Source: Mucilaginibacter sp. (GTDB taxonomy: Bacteria; Bacteroidota; Bacteroidia; Sphingobacteriales; Sphingobacteriaceae). Taken from it: DNA of 64,000 nt. A model generated the notes under the pieces. The model was given only the letters and a program-made list of their open reading frames with translations. It was not told the DNA's origin and did not search any database. Position 1 is the first letter of the stretch. Each line of letters starts with the position of its first letter. A program made the translations under genes and the position numbers. The DNA lies in assembly GCF_028287845.1 (NCBI RefSeq), contig NZ_JAQBOW010000108.1:1-64000 (forward strand), in the 5' to 3' direction. This document shows, one piece after another, positions 53,108-62,342 of this stretch.

Positions 53108-53608
53108 ATGGACAATCACAGCATCTACCAGTTTAATGTACAACAATTAGACGGTGAAGTAATAAGCTTATCTGAATATAAAGATAAGGTCCTTTTGATA
53201 GTAAATACCGCCTCGCAATGTAGTTTTACTCCACAGCTTAAAGAATTGGCAACCTTAAAGAACGAATTTAAGGATAAAGATTTCGAAATACTGGCTTTCC
53301 CATCAAATGATTTTGGCGGACAGGAACCTTTGGAAGGCAAGGAAATAGCAGAATTTTGTGAGAATAATGGCACCAATTACCCGGTTTTTGAAAAAATAAG
53401 GGTAAGGGGGCCTTACGCGCATGCCTTATACCAGTTTTTCGCCGATAAGAAACAAAACGGAATATTGAAATCTGTCCCCAGGTGGAACTTCCATAAGTTT
53501 TTAATCGGTAAAAATGGTTTGGTTACTGATTTCTTTTATCCGTTCACCAAGCCAACTTCCTCAAAGATCCGGAAAAAGATCGCCCGTTTGCTATCCCCAA
53601 AAAAATAG
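53108..53608 (+). CDS. Glutathione peroxidase-like thiol peroxidase
   Basis: A 166-aa peroxidase reducing hydroperoxides, probably with thioredoxin as donor. Peroxidatic C38 in NTASQCSFTPQ, Gln in FPSNDFGGQEP and Trp/Asn in RWNFHKFLIG form the classical tetrad. There is no selenocysteine and no signal peptide, so it is cytosolic. ATG 53108 follows the DUF4294 stop by 2 nt. The bshB1 gene follows across overlapping codons, tying peroxide defence to bacillithiol. Confidence 0.9.
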   Translation: MDNHSIYQFNVQQLDGEVISLSEYKDKVLLIVNTASQCSFTPQLKELATLKNEFKDKDFEILAFPSNDFGGQEPLEGKEIAEFCENNGTNYPVFEKIRVRGPYAHALYQFFADKKQNGILKSVPRWNFHKFLIGKNGLVTDFFYPFTKPTSSKIRKKIARLLSPKK

Positions 53609-53619
53609 TGTGTTTGTAT

Positions 53620-54342
53620 ATGCTTAAATTAGATATATTGGTTTTACCGGTTCATCCCGACGATGCTGAACTGGGCTGTTCGGGTACTATTTTGAAAGAA
53701 ATATCCTTAGGTAAAAAGGTGGGTATTGTTGACCTGACCAGGGGTGAACTGGGCACACGCGGGTCCGCAGAAATTCGTGGCCGGGAGGCTGCTGAATCAG
53801 CCGGGCTACTGGGGCTCACTGTAAGAGATAACCTTTCGCTGCCGGATGGTTTTTTTGAAAATACAAAACAATACCAGTTAAAGGTAATAGAGGCTATACG
53901 CAGATTCAAGCCCGAAATCGTTATTACAAATGGTTACCATGACCGTCATCCGGACCATGGCCGGGCGAGCGACCTGGTTGAGGCTTCGGCATTTTTGGCC
54001 GGGCTCCGGAAAATAGAAACTCGTTATAATAACCAGGTGCAGGAAGCATGGCGGCCTAATTTGGTGTTACACTTTATACAGGATAATTATATTAAACCCG
54101 ATATTCTTGTTGATGTAACCAACTATTGGGATAAAAAGGTAGAAAGCATCCGTGCCTTTGGCTCCCAGTTTTTTAATCCCAGCTGGCAAAACGAGCCTGA
54201 AACCTATATATCATCGCCCGACTTTATCGAAATAATTGAAGCAAGGGCAAGGGAGTTCGGCAAAAGTATCCGTGTGAAGTATGCTGAAGGCTTTACTTCA
54301 AGAAAGATATTAGGGGTGGATAACCTGTTCGACCTTAAATAA
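53620..54342 (+). CDS. bshB1: N-acetylglucosaminyl-malate deacetylase (bacillithiol synthesis)
   Basis: A PIG-L-type zinc deacetylase of 240 aa that removes acetyl from GlcNAc-malate, step two of bacillithiol synthesis. VHPDDAELGC (11-20) provides zinc His and Asp residues, and NGYHDRHPDHGRASDLV supplies the third ligand. LTRGELGTRGSAEIRGREA is the typical family loop. ATG 53620 fits the family start better than GTG 53608, which overlaps the GPx stop. No bshA or bshC is present here. Confidence 0.85.
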   Translation: MLKLDILVLPVHPDDAELGCSGTILKEISLGKKVGIVDLTRGELGTRGSAEIRGREAAESAGLLGLTVRDNLSLPDGFFENTKQYQLKVIEAIRRFKPEIVITNGYHDRHPDHGRASDLVEASAFLAGLRKIETRYNNQVQEAWRPNLVLHFIQDNYIKPDILVDVTNYWDKKVESIRAFGSQFFNPSWQNEPETYISSPDFIEIIEARAREFGKSIRVKYAEGFTSRKILGVDNLFDLK

Positions 54343-54350
54343 AAGACGCT

Positions 54351-54374
54351 AGAGCGGTAATGCCTTACCGCTCT
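54351..54374. terminator. Two-way terminator
   Basis: AGAGCGGTAA (54351-54360) / TTACCGCTCT (54365-54374), 4-nt loop, perfect. It lies between the convergent bshB1 and the 147-aa gene. Confidence 0.85.
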
Positions 54375-54378
54375 GCAA

Positions 54379-54822
54379 TTATGCCTTTACATATTCAAAG
54401 CGGTTATTATCGTTACTTCTTTCTCTTCTTAGCTTATTTTCCTTTGCAAGCTTTAAAAGTATCCCTGATAATTCAGATGTTTTAAAATCAGAATCGTAAT
54501 GTTCTTTACAATACTCGGCTATTTCAGAGATGGAATGCCTTGCATTAAAGAAATCAGTTGATAATAATTGATTCAGAACTTTAGTAGCTCCTGGCTTCTT
54601 GCGGCCAGCCGGCGAAAAGTTTTCATCATCCTCCCCGGATTTTTGTTTGCGTCCTCTTTTACTGAACGCATCCGTTCCCTCTGTATCCCCTTTCTCTGAT
54701 TCCATTATTGCATCTAAAAGACGATCAATAATTTTTACCTGTACAGCTTCAGAGCGGAATGAATTAACAACTTCGGCTATCTCTAACAGCTGCTTTTTTA
54801 GTTTTTCAATGTGCTTGCTCAT
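54379..54822 (-). CDS. Unknown protein with coiled-coil start and winged-helix-like end
   Basis: 147 aa. Residues 1-40 are helical and acidic/basic mixed (KHIEKLKKQLLEIAEVV). Residues 45-75 are low-complexity and charged (SKRGRKQKSGEDDENFSPAGRKKPG). Residues 76-145 look like a small winged helix (VLNQLLSTDFFNARHSISEIAEYCKEHYDSDFKTSELSGILLKLA...). It may bind DNA; I do not recognise the family. Flanked by a terminator and the word-free gap before the lysine aminotransferase. Confidence 0.7.
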   Translation of the reverse strand: MSKHIEKLKKQLLEIAEVVNSFRSEAVQVKIIDRLLDAIMESEKGDTEGTDAFSKRGRKQKSGEDDENFSPAGRKKPGATKVLNQLLSTDFFNARHSISEIAEYCKEHYDSDFKTSELSGILLKLAKENKLRRERSNDNNRFEYVKA

Positions 54823-54976
54823 GATCGTTATAAACTACCCGATTAGGGGATATATGAAATGTAAAATTAACCGCCATAATAATTAGAAATATTGCCTATT
54901 CTGGTTAAAAAATAGTATATATTAATATATGGACAGTTAATAAACGTAAATCGGCTAATATAGTATCAATAAGACG

Positions 54977-55013
54977 AAAAAAGCGCCTATTGTTTTGAGA
55001 AACAGACGCTTTG
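54977..55013 (-). terminator. Terminator of the lysine 6-aminotransferase gene
   Basis: On the minus strand AAAGCGTCT pairs with AGGCGCTTT (one mismatch) and is followed by T's; inner GTTTC/AACAA-type pairing also possible. Lies 23 nt past the gene end. Confidence 0.8.
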
Positions 55014-55035
55014 TAGCAAAAATATTACAAAAGTA

Positions 55036-56367
55036 TTATAATATGCCTAATATTTTTTCGAGCACAGCAAGGCCTTCATCAATATGGTCTTTATCCATGA
55101 TGAGCGCAGGTCTGAAACGTATGGTTTGATTTCCGCATCCAAGGAACATGACATTGCTGTTCATTCCTTCCTTAATAAAATTATCGCGCCTGTTTTTATC
55201 AGGAAAATCAAATGCGGTAAGCAAACCTTTGCCCCTGACGTTACTTATAATAGACTGCCGTTCGGCAATTTTTGATAATTCACTTTGCAGGTATTCGCCT
55301 ACAACGGCTGCATTCCCGCACAGATTATCTTCATCAATAATTTCCATTATTTTGGATGAACGCACCATATCAACCAGGCTGCCCCCCCATGTCGAATTGA
55401 TCCGCGAGGATACTTTAAATACATTATCTTCTACTTCATCCACCTTTTTGCCTGCTAAAATACCGCATACCTGCATCTTTTTTCCAAAAGCCAGTATATC
55501 AGGACGCGCGTTCGGGCCAAAGTGCTCATGGCACCAGAATTTACCCGAAAGCCCAACGCCGGTTTGCACTTCGTCATAGATAAGCATAGCTTCATTCTCG
55601 TCAGCCAACTGCCTTAATTGTTCCAAAAATTCCTGTCTGACGTGATTATCGCCGCCTTCGGATTGTATCGGTTCAATAATGATGGCACAAATGTCATCTT
55701 TGTTGATTTCAAATGCTTTTTTGATTTGTTCAATAGATAAAGCCTCCCTGTTTAACAAATCTTCATGATTGCTGTCAGAATAAGGGAAATTGATCTGAGG
55801 GAGCGATACCCTTGGCCAGTCGAACTTGGCGAACCACTTGGTTTTAGCAGGCAGGGTATTAGTTAAGCTTAACGTATAACCGCTCCGGCCGTGAAAAGCA
55901 TGTTCAAAATGCAGTATTTTAAATCCTTTTTCTTTGGTATATCCTTTTGCAAAGTTTTTCTGTACTTTCCAGTCCATAGATACTTTAAGCGCATTTTCAA
56001 TAGCAAGAGAGCCTCCGGCAATAAAAAAGGCATGGGGCAGATATTCAGGAATGCCAACCCTGTCAAATGTTTCAACAAACTGGGCGTACTGAGCGGTATA
56101 TATGTCAGAGTTGGAAGGGTTGGTTAATGCTGCCAGCATCAGATTCTTTTTGAACGCTTCGTCATTAATCATTTTGGGATGATTATAACCTAAAGGAACC
56201 GAAGCGAAGCAGGTAAAAAAGTCGAGATAGGTGCGTTTATATTTCGCATCATAAATATAAACGCCCTTGCTTTTTTCCATATCAAAAGTAAGGTCGAAAC
56301 CATCGGCAAGGATGTGCTTCTTTAATGAAGCCTGGACATCTTCGGGGGAAACTAATAGATTATACAT
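55036..56367 (-). CDS. lat: L-lysine 6-aminotransferase
   Basis: A class III PLP aminotransferase (443 aa) that moves the epsilon-amino group of lysine to 2-oxoglutarate, giving piperideine-6-carboxylate. The LAT type is recognisable from GVYIYDAKYKRTYLDFFTCFASVPLGYNHP, HFEHAFHGRSGYTLSLTNT and IYDEVQTGVGLSGKFWCHEHF; the PLP lysine lies in LAFGKKMQVCG. In other bacteria it belongs to lysine catabolism or to beta-lactam precursor formation. No piperideine-6-carboxylate dehydrogenase is near. Confidence 0.85.
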   Translation of the reverse strand: MYNLLVSPEDVQASLKKHILADGFDLTFDMEKSKGVYIYDAKYKRTYLDFFTCFASVPLGYNHPKMINDEAFKKNLMLAALTNPSNSDIYTAQYAQFVETFDRVGIPEYLPHAFFIAGGSLAIENALKVSMDWKVQKNFAKGYTKEKGFKILHFEHAFHGRSGYTLSLTNTLPAKTKWFAKFDWPRVSLPQINFPYSDSNHEDLLNREALSIEQIKKAFEINKDDICAIIIEPIQSEGGDNHVRQEFLEQLRQLADENEAMLIYDEVQTGVGLSGKFWCHEHFGPNARPDILAFGKKMQVCGILAGKKVDEVEDNVFKVSSRINSTWGGSLVDMVRSSKIMEIIDEDNLCGNAAVVGEYLQSELSKIAERQSIISNVRGKGLLTAFDFPDKNRRDNFIKEGMNSNVMFLGCGNQTIRFRPALIMDKDHIDEGLAVLEKILGIL

Positions 56368-56384
56368 ATGTAAATCGGTTTCCT

Positions 56385-56392
56385 CAAATTTA
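56385..56392 (-). promoter_or_regulatory. Candidate -7 box (TAAATTTG) of lat
   Basis: On the minus strand TAAATTTG ends 17 nt before the ATG at 56367. Confidence 0.45.
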
Positions 56393-56442
56393 CGAAAAAG
56401 TGCTCAAAAACAACAATTTAGGCAGTTTTTGAACCGATTGGA

Positions 56443-56479
56443 CAAAAAGTAACTTTAAATTGTTTAAAGTTACTTTTTG
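56443..56479. repeat. Perfect 17-bp hairpin (CAAAAAGTAAC... / ...GTTACTTTTTG)
   Basis: Arms 56443-56459 and 56463-56479 around TTG; no mismatch. It lies in the 199-nt gap between lat and the desulfhydrase gene. It could terminate the leftward desulfhydrase transcript or bind a regulator. The flanking stretch 56480-56566 can be read as a 24-codon tail fragment (ending DWKREQIN) that may be the remnant of a gene. Confidence 0.85.
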
Positions 56480-56566
56480 TACCAAAGCTCAAAATAGTTT
56501 TGAAGAACTTGATCGCAAATTTTCTTCCGGAAAGACGTTTGTCGACTGGAAAAGGGAGCAAATCAA

Positions 56567-57457
56567 TTAAATAAACTTGTCTTTCATCCCCAGCAAGCCC
56601 CATATTCCACCGGTGTGGATAGCCAGTATCCGGCTTCCGGATTCAAAATATTTTTTACCAGCCAGATCATACAGGGCGTAGAGCATCTTGCCGGTATAAA
56701 CCGGTTCTATCAATATTCCTGTTGAAGCCACAAATTGCCTGACAAATTCAATAAGCTGCTCATCCACTTTTCCATAGCCGCCAAAATGATATTCAGTGTG
56801 CAGTTGATAATCCGCCGGTTCAGTTAAAAAGGCATTGACGTCCTGTCTTAAAAAACCGCCATTTTTTAACACCGGTATCCCGTGAAACCGGGTCGGGAGA
56901 TGGTTTGCTGATAATCCATTGATAATACCCGCCGCTGTGGTCCCGGTACCACAAGCGCAAAAAATATGATTATAGGGATCAGTTAATTCATCAACCAACT
57001 CGCTGCATCCTTTGGCTGCTAATACAGATGCTCCACCCTCGTCGATAAAAAAAGCTTTACGGTCATCTGCGAAGTGTTTATCGAATAATGAGGATTTATC
57101 GCGATAACTTTCACGATCAGTAAATATTAAATTCATGCCATGCAGCCGGCATAAAAACAAGGTGTCATTACTCACCTGTTCACCGCGTACAAAGCCTGTC
57201 GACTTGAAACCAAACCGTGCGGCTGCGGCTGCCACCGCCAGTAAATGATTGGAATAGGCGCCACCGAATGTTATCAGGTGTGTTTTGTTTTCGGTTTGGG
57301 CCTGTTTTAACAGGTACTTTAACTTGCGCCACTTATTGCCCGATATGACAGGGTGGATCAGGTCGTCGCGCTTAATGAAGACTTTTAAACCCTGTTCATC
57401 AAATAGTTTATCTTGGATTTGATGAACAGGGCTAAAGATCTCGAAATCGATATTCAT
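56567..57457 (-). CDS. D-cysteine desulfhydrase / ACC deaminase family PLP enzyme
   Basis: A fold-type II PLP enzyme of 296 aa. PLP-lysine K44 in SGNKWRKLKYLL, the cofactor-binding GTGTTAAGIINGL and the C-terminal TGGIWGLLGM are visible. True ACC deaminases are about 330-340 aa; the shorter length fits D-cysteine desulfhydrase or uncharacterised Bacteroidota homologues. A DUF6588-like gene lies just upstream (9-nt gap) on the same strand. Confidence 0.82.
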   Translation of the reverse strand: MNIDFEIFSPVHQIQDKLFDEQGLKVFIKRDDLIHPVISGNKWRKLKYLLKQAQTENKTHLITFGGAYSNHLLAVAAAAARFGFKSTGFVRGEQVSNDTLFLCRLHGMNLIFTDRESYRDKSSLFDKHFADDRKAFFIDEGGASVLAAKGCSELVDELTDPYNHIFCACGTGTTAAGIINGLSANHLPTRFHGIPVLKNGGFLRQDVNAFLTEPADYQLHTEYHFGGYGKVDEQLIEFVRQFVASTGILIEPVYTGKMLYALYDLAGKKYFESGSRILAIHTGGIWGLLGMKDKFI

Positions 57458-57466
57458 TAAGCAAAT

Positions 57467-58528
57467 TTAGAAACCAAATCCGATACCGGCGTTAGCAGAT
57501 TGATATTGGCCCGGGCTATAGGAAGCATAAATACGGAAAATGGCTAAATTTAACTGGAACCCGATATCAGCGCGTAAACCATTTACACTGGATTCGTTGA
57601 TATGAACCGGATCGGTGATTGTCGCATAATAGCCAGAAGATGAACTAACGGGATAATTGCCCAACACGCTAAAATCTGTAGAAGCACTTTGGTAACCGAC
57701 AGACAAGAACGGAGTAAAGAAAAGTAATTTTTTAGAAATAATTGCCTGAACATTTATCCCGCTGAAATGACCCTTGATTTGTTGATTTGAAAAATCTGAC
57801 GACTGATTGCCAGGCACCGGCTGGGTGCCATTATCCGGCTGCACATTAAGTGTTTTACTATAGTTAATGCGGTTGTAGTTAACAGCCAAAGCCAGATCAA
57901 ATGGTATCAGTTTTTTTCCTGCTTTTCCTGCAAAATCCTGTATGATATCATGTTTGATACCGAAGCCAATCATTCCGATTGAGCCTCCGTTACTACCTAT
58001 ATTAACGGTTGGCGTGGTGCGTATCGTTAAATCGGTATTTTTAAATACGCCAATGGTGAGCTGGATGTCCGGTGCCGGAATATAGCTTATTACACCGCCG
58101 GGCATATTAAAAGATCCTATTTTATTCCCGTTGTTATCTTTGATATCCATCAAAGGGGTTGCTCCATTAGTATTGCCTCCAAAGGTTGGTGCAATATTCG
58201 TTGCAGATGCCGGGTCGACCTGTAAATGGTTGGACAAACCGATTCGAGTTACATCAAAACTTTGGGCACTGGCAGGCACCTGAGCAACATTAGCCGAAAT
58301 ACGCAGGTCAAAATGCAGAAATTTCTTGGTTTTGGCCGTGTTGTTCCAACCGCTGTTTAAGCCTATTCCAAAGCCTTTAAATAACGGTTCGGCAAAGTTC
58401 TGAATAAGCTTTGTGGCATCTGCCGGGCTTGATTTAATTAATTGGTCAAACCCGCTGTTTTGGGCATTGGCTTTAAAGGTTACAACCATTAGGATAACCA
58501 TAATTAGTAGGGTAGTGGTTCTTTTCAT
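57467..58528 (-). CDS. DUF6588-like exported protein
   Basis: A 353-aa probable outer-membrane protein with signal peptide (MKRTTTLLIMVILMVVTFKANAQ). The body is beta-barrel-like with alternating glycine strands (GGNTNGATPLMDIKDNNGN, GGSIGMIGFGIKHDII, RIYASYSPGQYQSANAGIGFGF). Members are common in Bacteroidota, function unknown. A run of eight C/G lies 13 nt before its start codon (58542-58549). Confidence 0.75.
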   Translation of the reverse strand: MKRTTTLLIMVILMVVTFKANAQNSGFDQLIKSSPADATKLIQNFAEPLFKGFGIGLNSGWNNTAKTKKFLHFDLRISANVAQVPASAQSFDVTRIGLSNHLQVDPASATNIAPTFGGNTNGATPLMDIKDNNGNKIGSFNMPGGVISYIPAPDIQLTIGVFKNTDLTIRTTPTVNIGSNGGSIGMIGFGIKHDIIQDFAGKAGKKLIPFDLALAVNYNRINYSKTLNVQPDNGTQPVPGNQSSDFSNQQIKGHFSGINVQAIISKKLLFFTPFLSVGYQSASTDFSVLGNYPVSSSSGYYATITDPVHINESSVNGLRADIGFQLNLAIFRIYASYSPGQYQSANAGIGFGF

Positions 58529-58541
58529 AGTTTAACTAATT

Positions 58542-58549
58542 GGGGGGGG
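58542..58549. repeat. G8 homopolymer upstream of the DUF6588-like gene
   Basis: Eight consecutive G (58542-58549), read as C8 in the gene's orientation, ending 13 nt before ATG. Such runs slip easily and may vary between cells, or the length may be a base-calling issue. Confidence 0.9.
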
Positions 58550-58613
58550 TGATTCTTTTTGTGATTTAAGTTTAAACAAGTATTATCAATAATTAATAGT
58601 CTAAAAAAACGAG

Positions 58614-58621
58614 TACTTTTG
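58614..58621 (+). promoter_or_regulatory. Candidate -7 box (TACTTTTG) of rluD
   Basis: Ends 5 nt before the rluD ATG, so a near-leaderless transcript is implied. Confidence 0.4.
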
Positions 58622-58626
58622 CCCCA

Positions 58627-59670
58627 ATGGCAATCGGGATCGAACTGTTAGAGCAAGAAGAACAGGACTTATACGAACATCTGCGGATAATAGTTGACAA
58701 GGGGCAATCTTTTTTGCGCATAGATAAATTTTTAATGTACCGCATTGAAAATGCATCGCGTAACCGTATCCAAAATGCCATTGAGCAGGGAAATGTGCTG
58801 GTTAATGATAAAACGGTAAAGGCCAGCTACAAGGTTAAGCCGCTCGATGTCATTTCGGTTGTACTGCCCCATCCGCCGCGAGATACGGAGGTATACCCTG
58901 AAAATCTGCCTGTAAATATTGCTTATGAGGATAATGATGTGCTGATCGTCAATAAGGAGGCCGGTATGGTGGTACACCCTGGCTATAATAATTATACAGG
59001 CACCCTGGTAAATGCGCTGGTTTACCATTTTCAGCAACTGCCCACGCTGCCGGGTAATGATGGCCGGCCGGGCTTAGTTCACCGCATTGATAAGGATACT
59101 TCAGGACTGTTGCTTATTAGTAAGAATGAGCGCTCGATGACCTATCTTGCACGCCAGTTTTTTGAGCATACCATTACCAGGAAGTATCTCGCCCTGGTTT
59201 GGGGTGATATAGAAAAGGACGGAACCGTAACCGGATATATAGGGCGCAGTGTGAATGACAGAAGGGTGATGTCTATTTATGATGATCCCGAAAAAGGAAA
59301 ATGGTCTGTGACACATTACAAGGTATTGGAACGACTGAATTATGTAACGCTGATCGAATGCCAGTTGGAGACCGGGCGTACACACCAGATAAGGGCGCAC
59401 ATGAAACATATCGGGCACCCATTATTTAGCGATGCTGCATATGGAGGCGACCGCATTTTAAAGGGAACTGTTTTTAGTAAATACAAGCAGTTTGTTGAAA
59501 ATTGTTTTGAATTGATGCCCCGGCAGGCTTTGCATGCCCAAACTTTGGGGTTTACTCATCCTTCATTAAAAAAATATATTCACTTTGAAGCGCCTCTGCC
59601 GGAGGACTTTGAATCAGTTTTGCAAAAATGGCGCAAATATTCCGGCGCTATTACAGAGCAAAACACGTAA
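58627..59670 (+). CDS. rluD: RluA/RluD family pseudouridine synthase
   Basis: 347 aa: an N-terminal S4 domain (about 30-95: FLRIDKFLMYRIENASRNRIQ) and the catalytic domain with D155 in HRIDKDTSGLLLIS, plus LETGRTHQIRAHMKHIGHP, the conserved RTHQIR motif. RluD makes pseudouridine 1911/1915/1917 of 23S rRNA in E. coli; the S4 plus RluA layout here fits RluD best. A class IV aminotransferase follows after 14 nt on the same strand. Confidence 0.88.
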   Translation: MAIGIELLEQEEQDLYEHLRIIVDKGQSFLRIDKFLMYRIENASRNRIQNAIEQGNVLVNDKTVKASYKVKPLDVISVVLPHPPRDTEVYPENLPVNIAYEDNDVLIVNKEAGMVVHPGYNNYTGTLVNALVYHFQQLPTLPGNDGRPGLVHRIDKDTSGLLLISKNERSMTYLARQFFEHTITRKYLALVWGDIEKDGTVTGYIGRSVNDRRVMSIYDDPEKGKWSVTHYKVLERLNYVTLIECQLETGRTHQIRAHMKHIGHPLFSDAAYGGDRILKGTVFSKYKQFVENCFELMPRQALHAQTLGFTHPSLKKYIHFEAPLPEDFESVLQKWRKYSGAITEQNT

Positions 59671-59684
59671 TTTGTTGTTGATTT

Positions 59685-60521
59685 ATGATGCCTCTTTTTA
59701 TCAATTTCAATGGCGAACTTTTACACGCTGACAGCAAACTGCTTACCACTGCTAACCGTGCCTTCAGGTATGGTGACGGCTTATTTGAAAGCATGCGGTT
59801 GATGAAAGGACAACTTAAGTTTGCCGATCTGCATGCCGACCGGCTGCAGCGGGCGATGAAGGCCCTAAAGATCGATGGGTACTCGCAAATGGACACCTGG
59901 TTTTTAAAGGAGAAGGTTGAACAGCTTGCCAGCCGCAATAAAATTAAGCATGGCCGTTTACGCCTGACAGTTTACCGGGATTCGGAAGGGTTTTACACGC
60001 CAACGCAAAACAAGATGGGTTACTGCATTGAATTGCAGCCGATGGATGAACCACGTTATTTTTTGAATGACAAGGGCCTGATCATGGATATTTTTACTGA
60101 TCTGGCCAAACCAACCAACTTTTTGTCGAATATTAAAACCTGCAACTCATTGATCTATGTATTGGCAGGGATATTTAAAACCCAGAACCGGCTGGACGAT
60201 ACCTTTTTGCTAAATCAAAATGGATATTTATGCGAAGCAAGCAGCTCGAATATTTTTGTTTGGTATAAGAGCCATTTATATACCCCCGCATTGAGCGAGG
60301 GCTGCGTGGAAGGTGTAATGCGACAGATCATCATCAAACTGGCCAAACAGACTAATATACCTTTTACCGAAGCGCAGATAAACCCCGATATATTATACGA
60401 AGCGGACGAGGTGTTTTTATCTAATGCCACCACCGGCATACAGTGGGTAATGGGTTATGGCGTCAAACGCTATTTTAACCGCCTTAGCAAAGGCCTCATG
60501 GACGAATTGAATAAGATGTAG
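59685..60521 (+). CDS. Class IV aminotransferase (PabC/branched-chain type)
   Basis: A 278-aa PLP enzyme of the D-amino acid/branched-chain/aminodeoxychorismate lyase family. The PLP lysine is in [16 protein letters not shown]; the C-terminal phosphate-binding [12 protein letters not shown] is present. Aminodeoxychorismate lyase (PabC) activity would complement the pabB gene at 46652, but branched-chain aminotransferase activity is equally compatible. Its last 26 bases overlap the end of the DUF3050 gene on the other strand. Confidence 0.8.
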   Translation: MMPLFINFNGELLHADSKLLTTANRAFRYGDGLFESMRLMKGQLKFADLHADRLQRAMKALKIDGYSQMDTWFLKEKVEQLASRNKIKHGRLRLTVYRDSEGFYTPTQNKMGYCIELQPMDEPRYFLNDKGLIMDIFTDLAKPTNFLSNIKTCNSLIYVLAGIFKTQNRLDDTFLLNQNGYLCEASSSNIFVWYKSHLYTPALSEGCVEGVMRQIIIKLAKQTNIPFTEAQINPDILYEADEVFLSNATTGIQWVMGYGVKRYFNRLSKGLMDELNKM

Positions 60522-61323
60522 GAGTGACAGATTCTGTTACCTGTATTTCTTTTAATATGCCATCCCAGAGGGCCATACGTTCCTGCAATGCTTCTTTTAC
60601 AGCTTGAGTGGCTTCCATCCATTTGCCCTGGTCGTCGCCGCATAGTTCGGCCGTCATCTGGTAAGCCAACTGTGAATGGTGTTCTCCGTCAACCTCAATA
60701 TGGCGTTCTAGATAATATAAAAGCGTATCTACTTTACCAGGCAATTGTTTGTTGATTTCTTTAACCATGCTGATGAACATGCCAGGTATTAGGTCTTCGC
60801 GGCCGAAAGTGAACACCGCAGCTTGCAAATAAGGTTTGCCGGTGTCGACCACATCAAATGTATGTTGTACAAACTGCCGGGCCGCAGCCGGGATATTAGC
60901 GATAATAAGCGCCTCGTCAATATTTTTCCCACCTGATAATTCAGTAAACAAACTGTTGATTCCCGTGATTGGACATCCTGCCTGTTGCATAGCCTCCAGG
61001 TATAATTCAAAATGACTGGTGCGGCGGCCCTGCGCATCTACATCACTTTCTTCCCCCAGGACAATTTCGTTGATGAGGTAACGGGTACCGGCATTGCCAA
61101 CGGGCATCCATGGAATGCCGGTGCTTGTCAGTTTTTGCTGTAGTGCCTTAAGCAGCGACATAAAATCCCAAACCGCAAACACATGGTGCCCCATAAAAGT
61201 ATTAAGATCGTCAATCGTCCGGATGTTTTTATAAAGCTCGTGCTGTATCAGTTGGCGGCGTAAAGGTTCAATTTCAGCTTTTAGTTGGGCTATCCTGCCC
61301 GCATGTCCGTTCATCATCATCAC
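60496..61323 (-). CDS. DUF3050 protein (haem oxygenase-like fold)
   Basis: A 275-aa DUF3050 protein. The family is predicted to share the haem-oxygenase-like helical bundle; [20 protein letters not shown] (residues 47-66) and [12 protein letters not shown] offer histidine and acidic residues for metal or cofactor. The function is unknown; some homologues of the fold are metal-dependent oxidases. It converges with the class IV aminotransferase, overlapping 26 nt. Confidence 0.8.
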   Translation of the reverse strand: MMMMNGHAGRIAQLKAEIEPLRRQLIQHELYKNIRTIDDLNTFMGHHVFAVWDFMSLLKALQQKLTSTGIPWMPVGNAGTRYLINEIVLGEESDVDAQGRRTSHFELYLEAMQQAGCPITGINSLFTELSGGKNIDEALIIANIPAAARQFVQHTFDVVDTGKPYLQAAVFTFGREDLIPGMFISMVKEINKQLPGKVDTLLYYLERHIEVDGEHHSQLAYQMTAELCGDDQGKWMEATQAVKEALQERMALWDGILKEIQVTESVTPTSYSIRP

Positions 61324-61409
61324 GCAAAAGTAACAGTTAATTAGTTTGGCAACAGATATTTATTGATTTATGACGGAAAATTGATGGTGGTATTTTTGTT
61401 TATTAAGCG

Positions 61410-62327
61410 CTACAATCTCACCCCCCTTAAAAACTCCGCGACACGCATACGTTTTTTACCCTCCAACTGAACATCAGTCAGGATGACAAAGCCATCCGGG
61501 GCAGCAACTTTTAAAAAGGTTCTGTTGTCTGACAGGAACTCACCTGGTTGTTCGCCTGTTTCTGCCAACTCATATTCAGCCCCGAATACTTTTAATATCT
61601 TTTCATTCAATGCCGTATAGGCGGTCGGATAAGGACTGAGCCCCCTTATCAGATTATAGATCTTTTCAGCCGGCTGGTTCCAGTCAATTTTACAATCTTC
61701 TTTAAAAATTTTAGGTGCATGTTTTAATTCAACTCCTTCTGCTAAATGATGTTGTGGATTTTCGGCATACCGTCCGCTTTCAACCGCCTTTACCGTTTTA
61801 ACCAGCAGGCCAGCACCCTTATACATCAAACGGTCATGCAATTCGCCGGCAGTTTCATGGCCTGTGAGCGTAATTTTTTCGGTAAACAATATATCCCCCG
61901 TATCTATCTCATGCTTTAAGAAGAAAGTGGTAACACCGCTTTCCTTTTCACCGTTGATCAACACCCAATTAATCGGGGCCGCACCACGGTATTGTGGCAA
62001 TAGTGAAGCATGCAGGTTGATAGTCCCTCGCGCAGGCATGTTCCACACCACTTCCGGCAGCATCCGGAAGGCAACCACTACCTGCAGATCGGCATTGAGT
62101 GCTTTCAGTTCTTTAAGGAATTCTTCGTTCTTCAGCTTTTCAGGTTGAAGCACCTTTAAGCCGTGTGCTGCCGCATATTGCTTGACTGCGCTTTCGCTCA
62201 CTTTCTGCCCGCGTCCGGCAGGTTTATCCGGCGCTGTAACTACGCCTGCAACTTCACAGCCCGATTGGATCAGTTCATCCAATGAGGCTACAGCAAATTC
62301 GGGCGTACCCATAAAAACAATTCTCAT
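61410..62327 (-). CDS. fmt: Methionyl-tRNA formyltransferase
   Basis: Formylates initiator Met-tRNA with 10-formyl-THF. 305 aa. Catalytic triad residues N104 and H106 (INLHASLLPQYRGAAP) and D142 (KHEIDTGDILF). MGTPEFAVASLDELI at the start and the C-terminal OB-like domain are normal. namZ lies 15 nt upstream on the same strand, so they may be co-transcribed. The def gene is not seen. Confidence 0.95.
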   Translation of the reverse strand: MRIVFMGTPEFAVASLDELIQSGCEVAGVVTAPDKPAGRGQKVSESAVKQYAAAHGLKVLQPEKLKNEEFLKELKALNADLQVVVAFRMLPEVVWNMPARGTINLHASLLPQYRGAAPINWVLINGEKESGVTTFFLKHEIDTGDILFTEKITLTGHETAGELHDRLMYKGAGLLVKTVKAVESGRYAENPQHHLAEGVELKHAPKIFKEDCKIDWNQPAEKIYNLIRGLSPYPTAYTALNEKILKVFGAEYELAETGEQPGEFLSDNRTFLKVAAPDGFVILTDVQLEGKKRMRVAEFLRGVRL

Positions 62328-62342
62328 ATCCGTGACAGGGCT

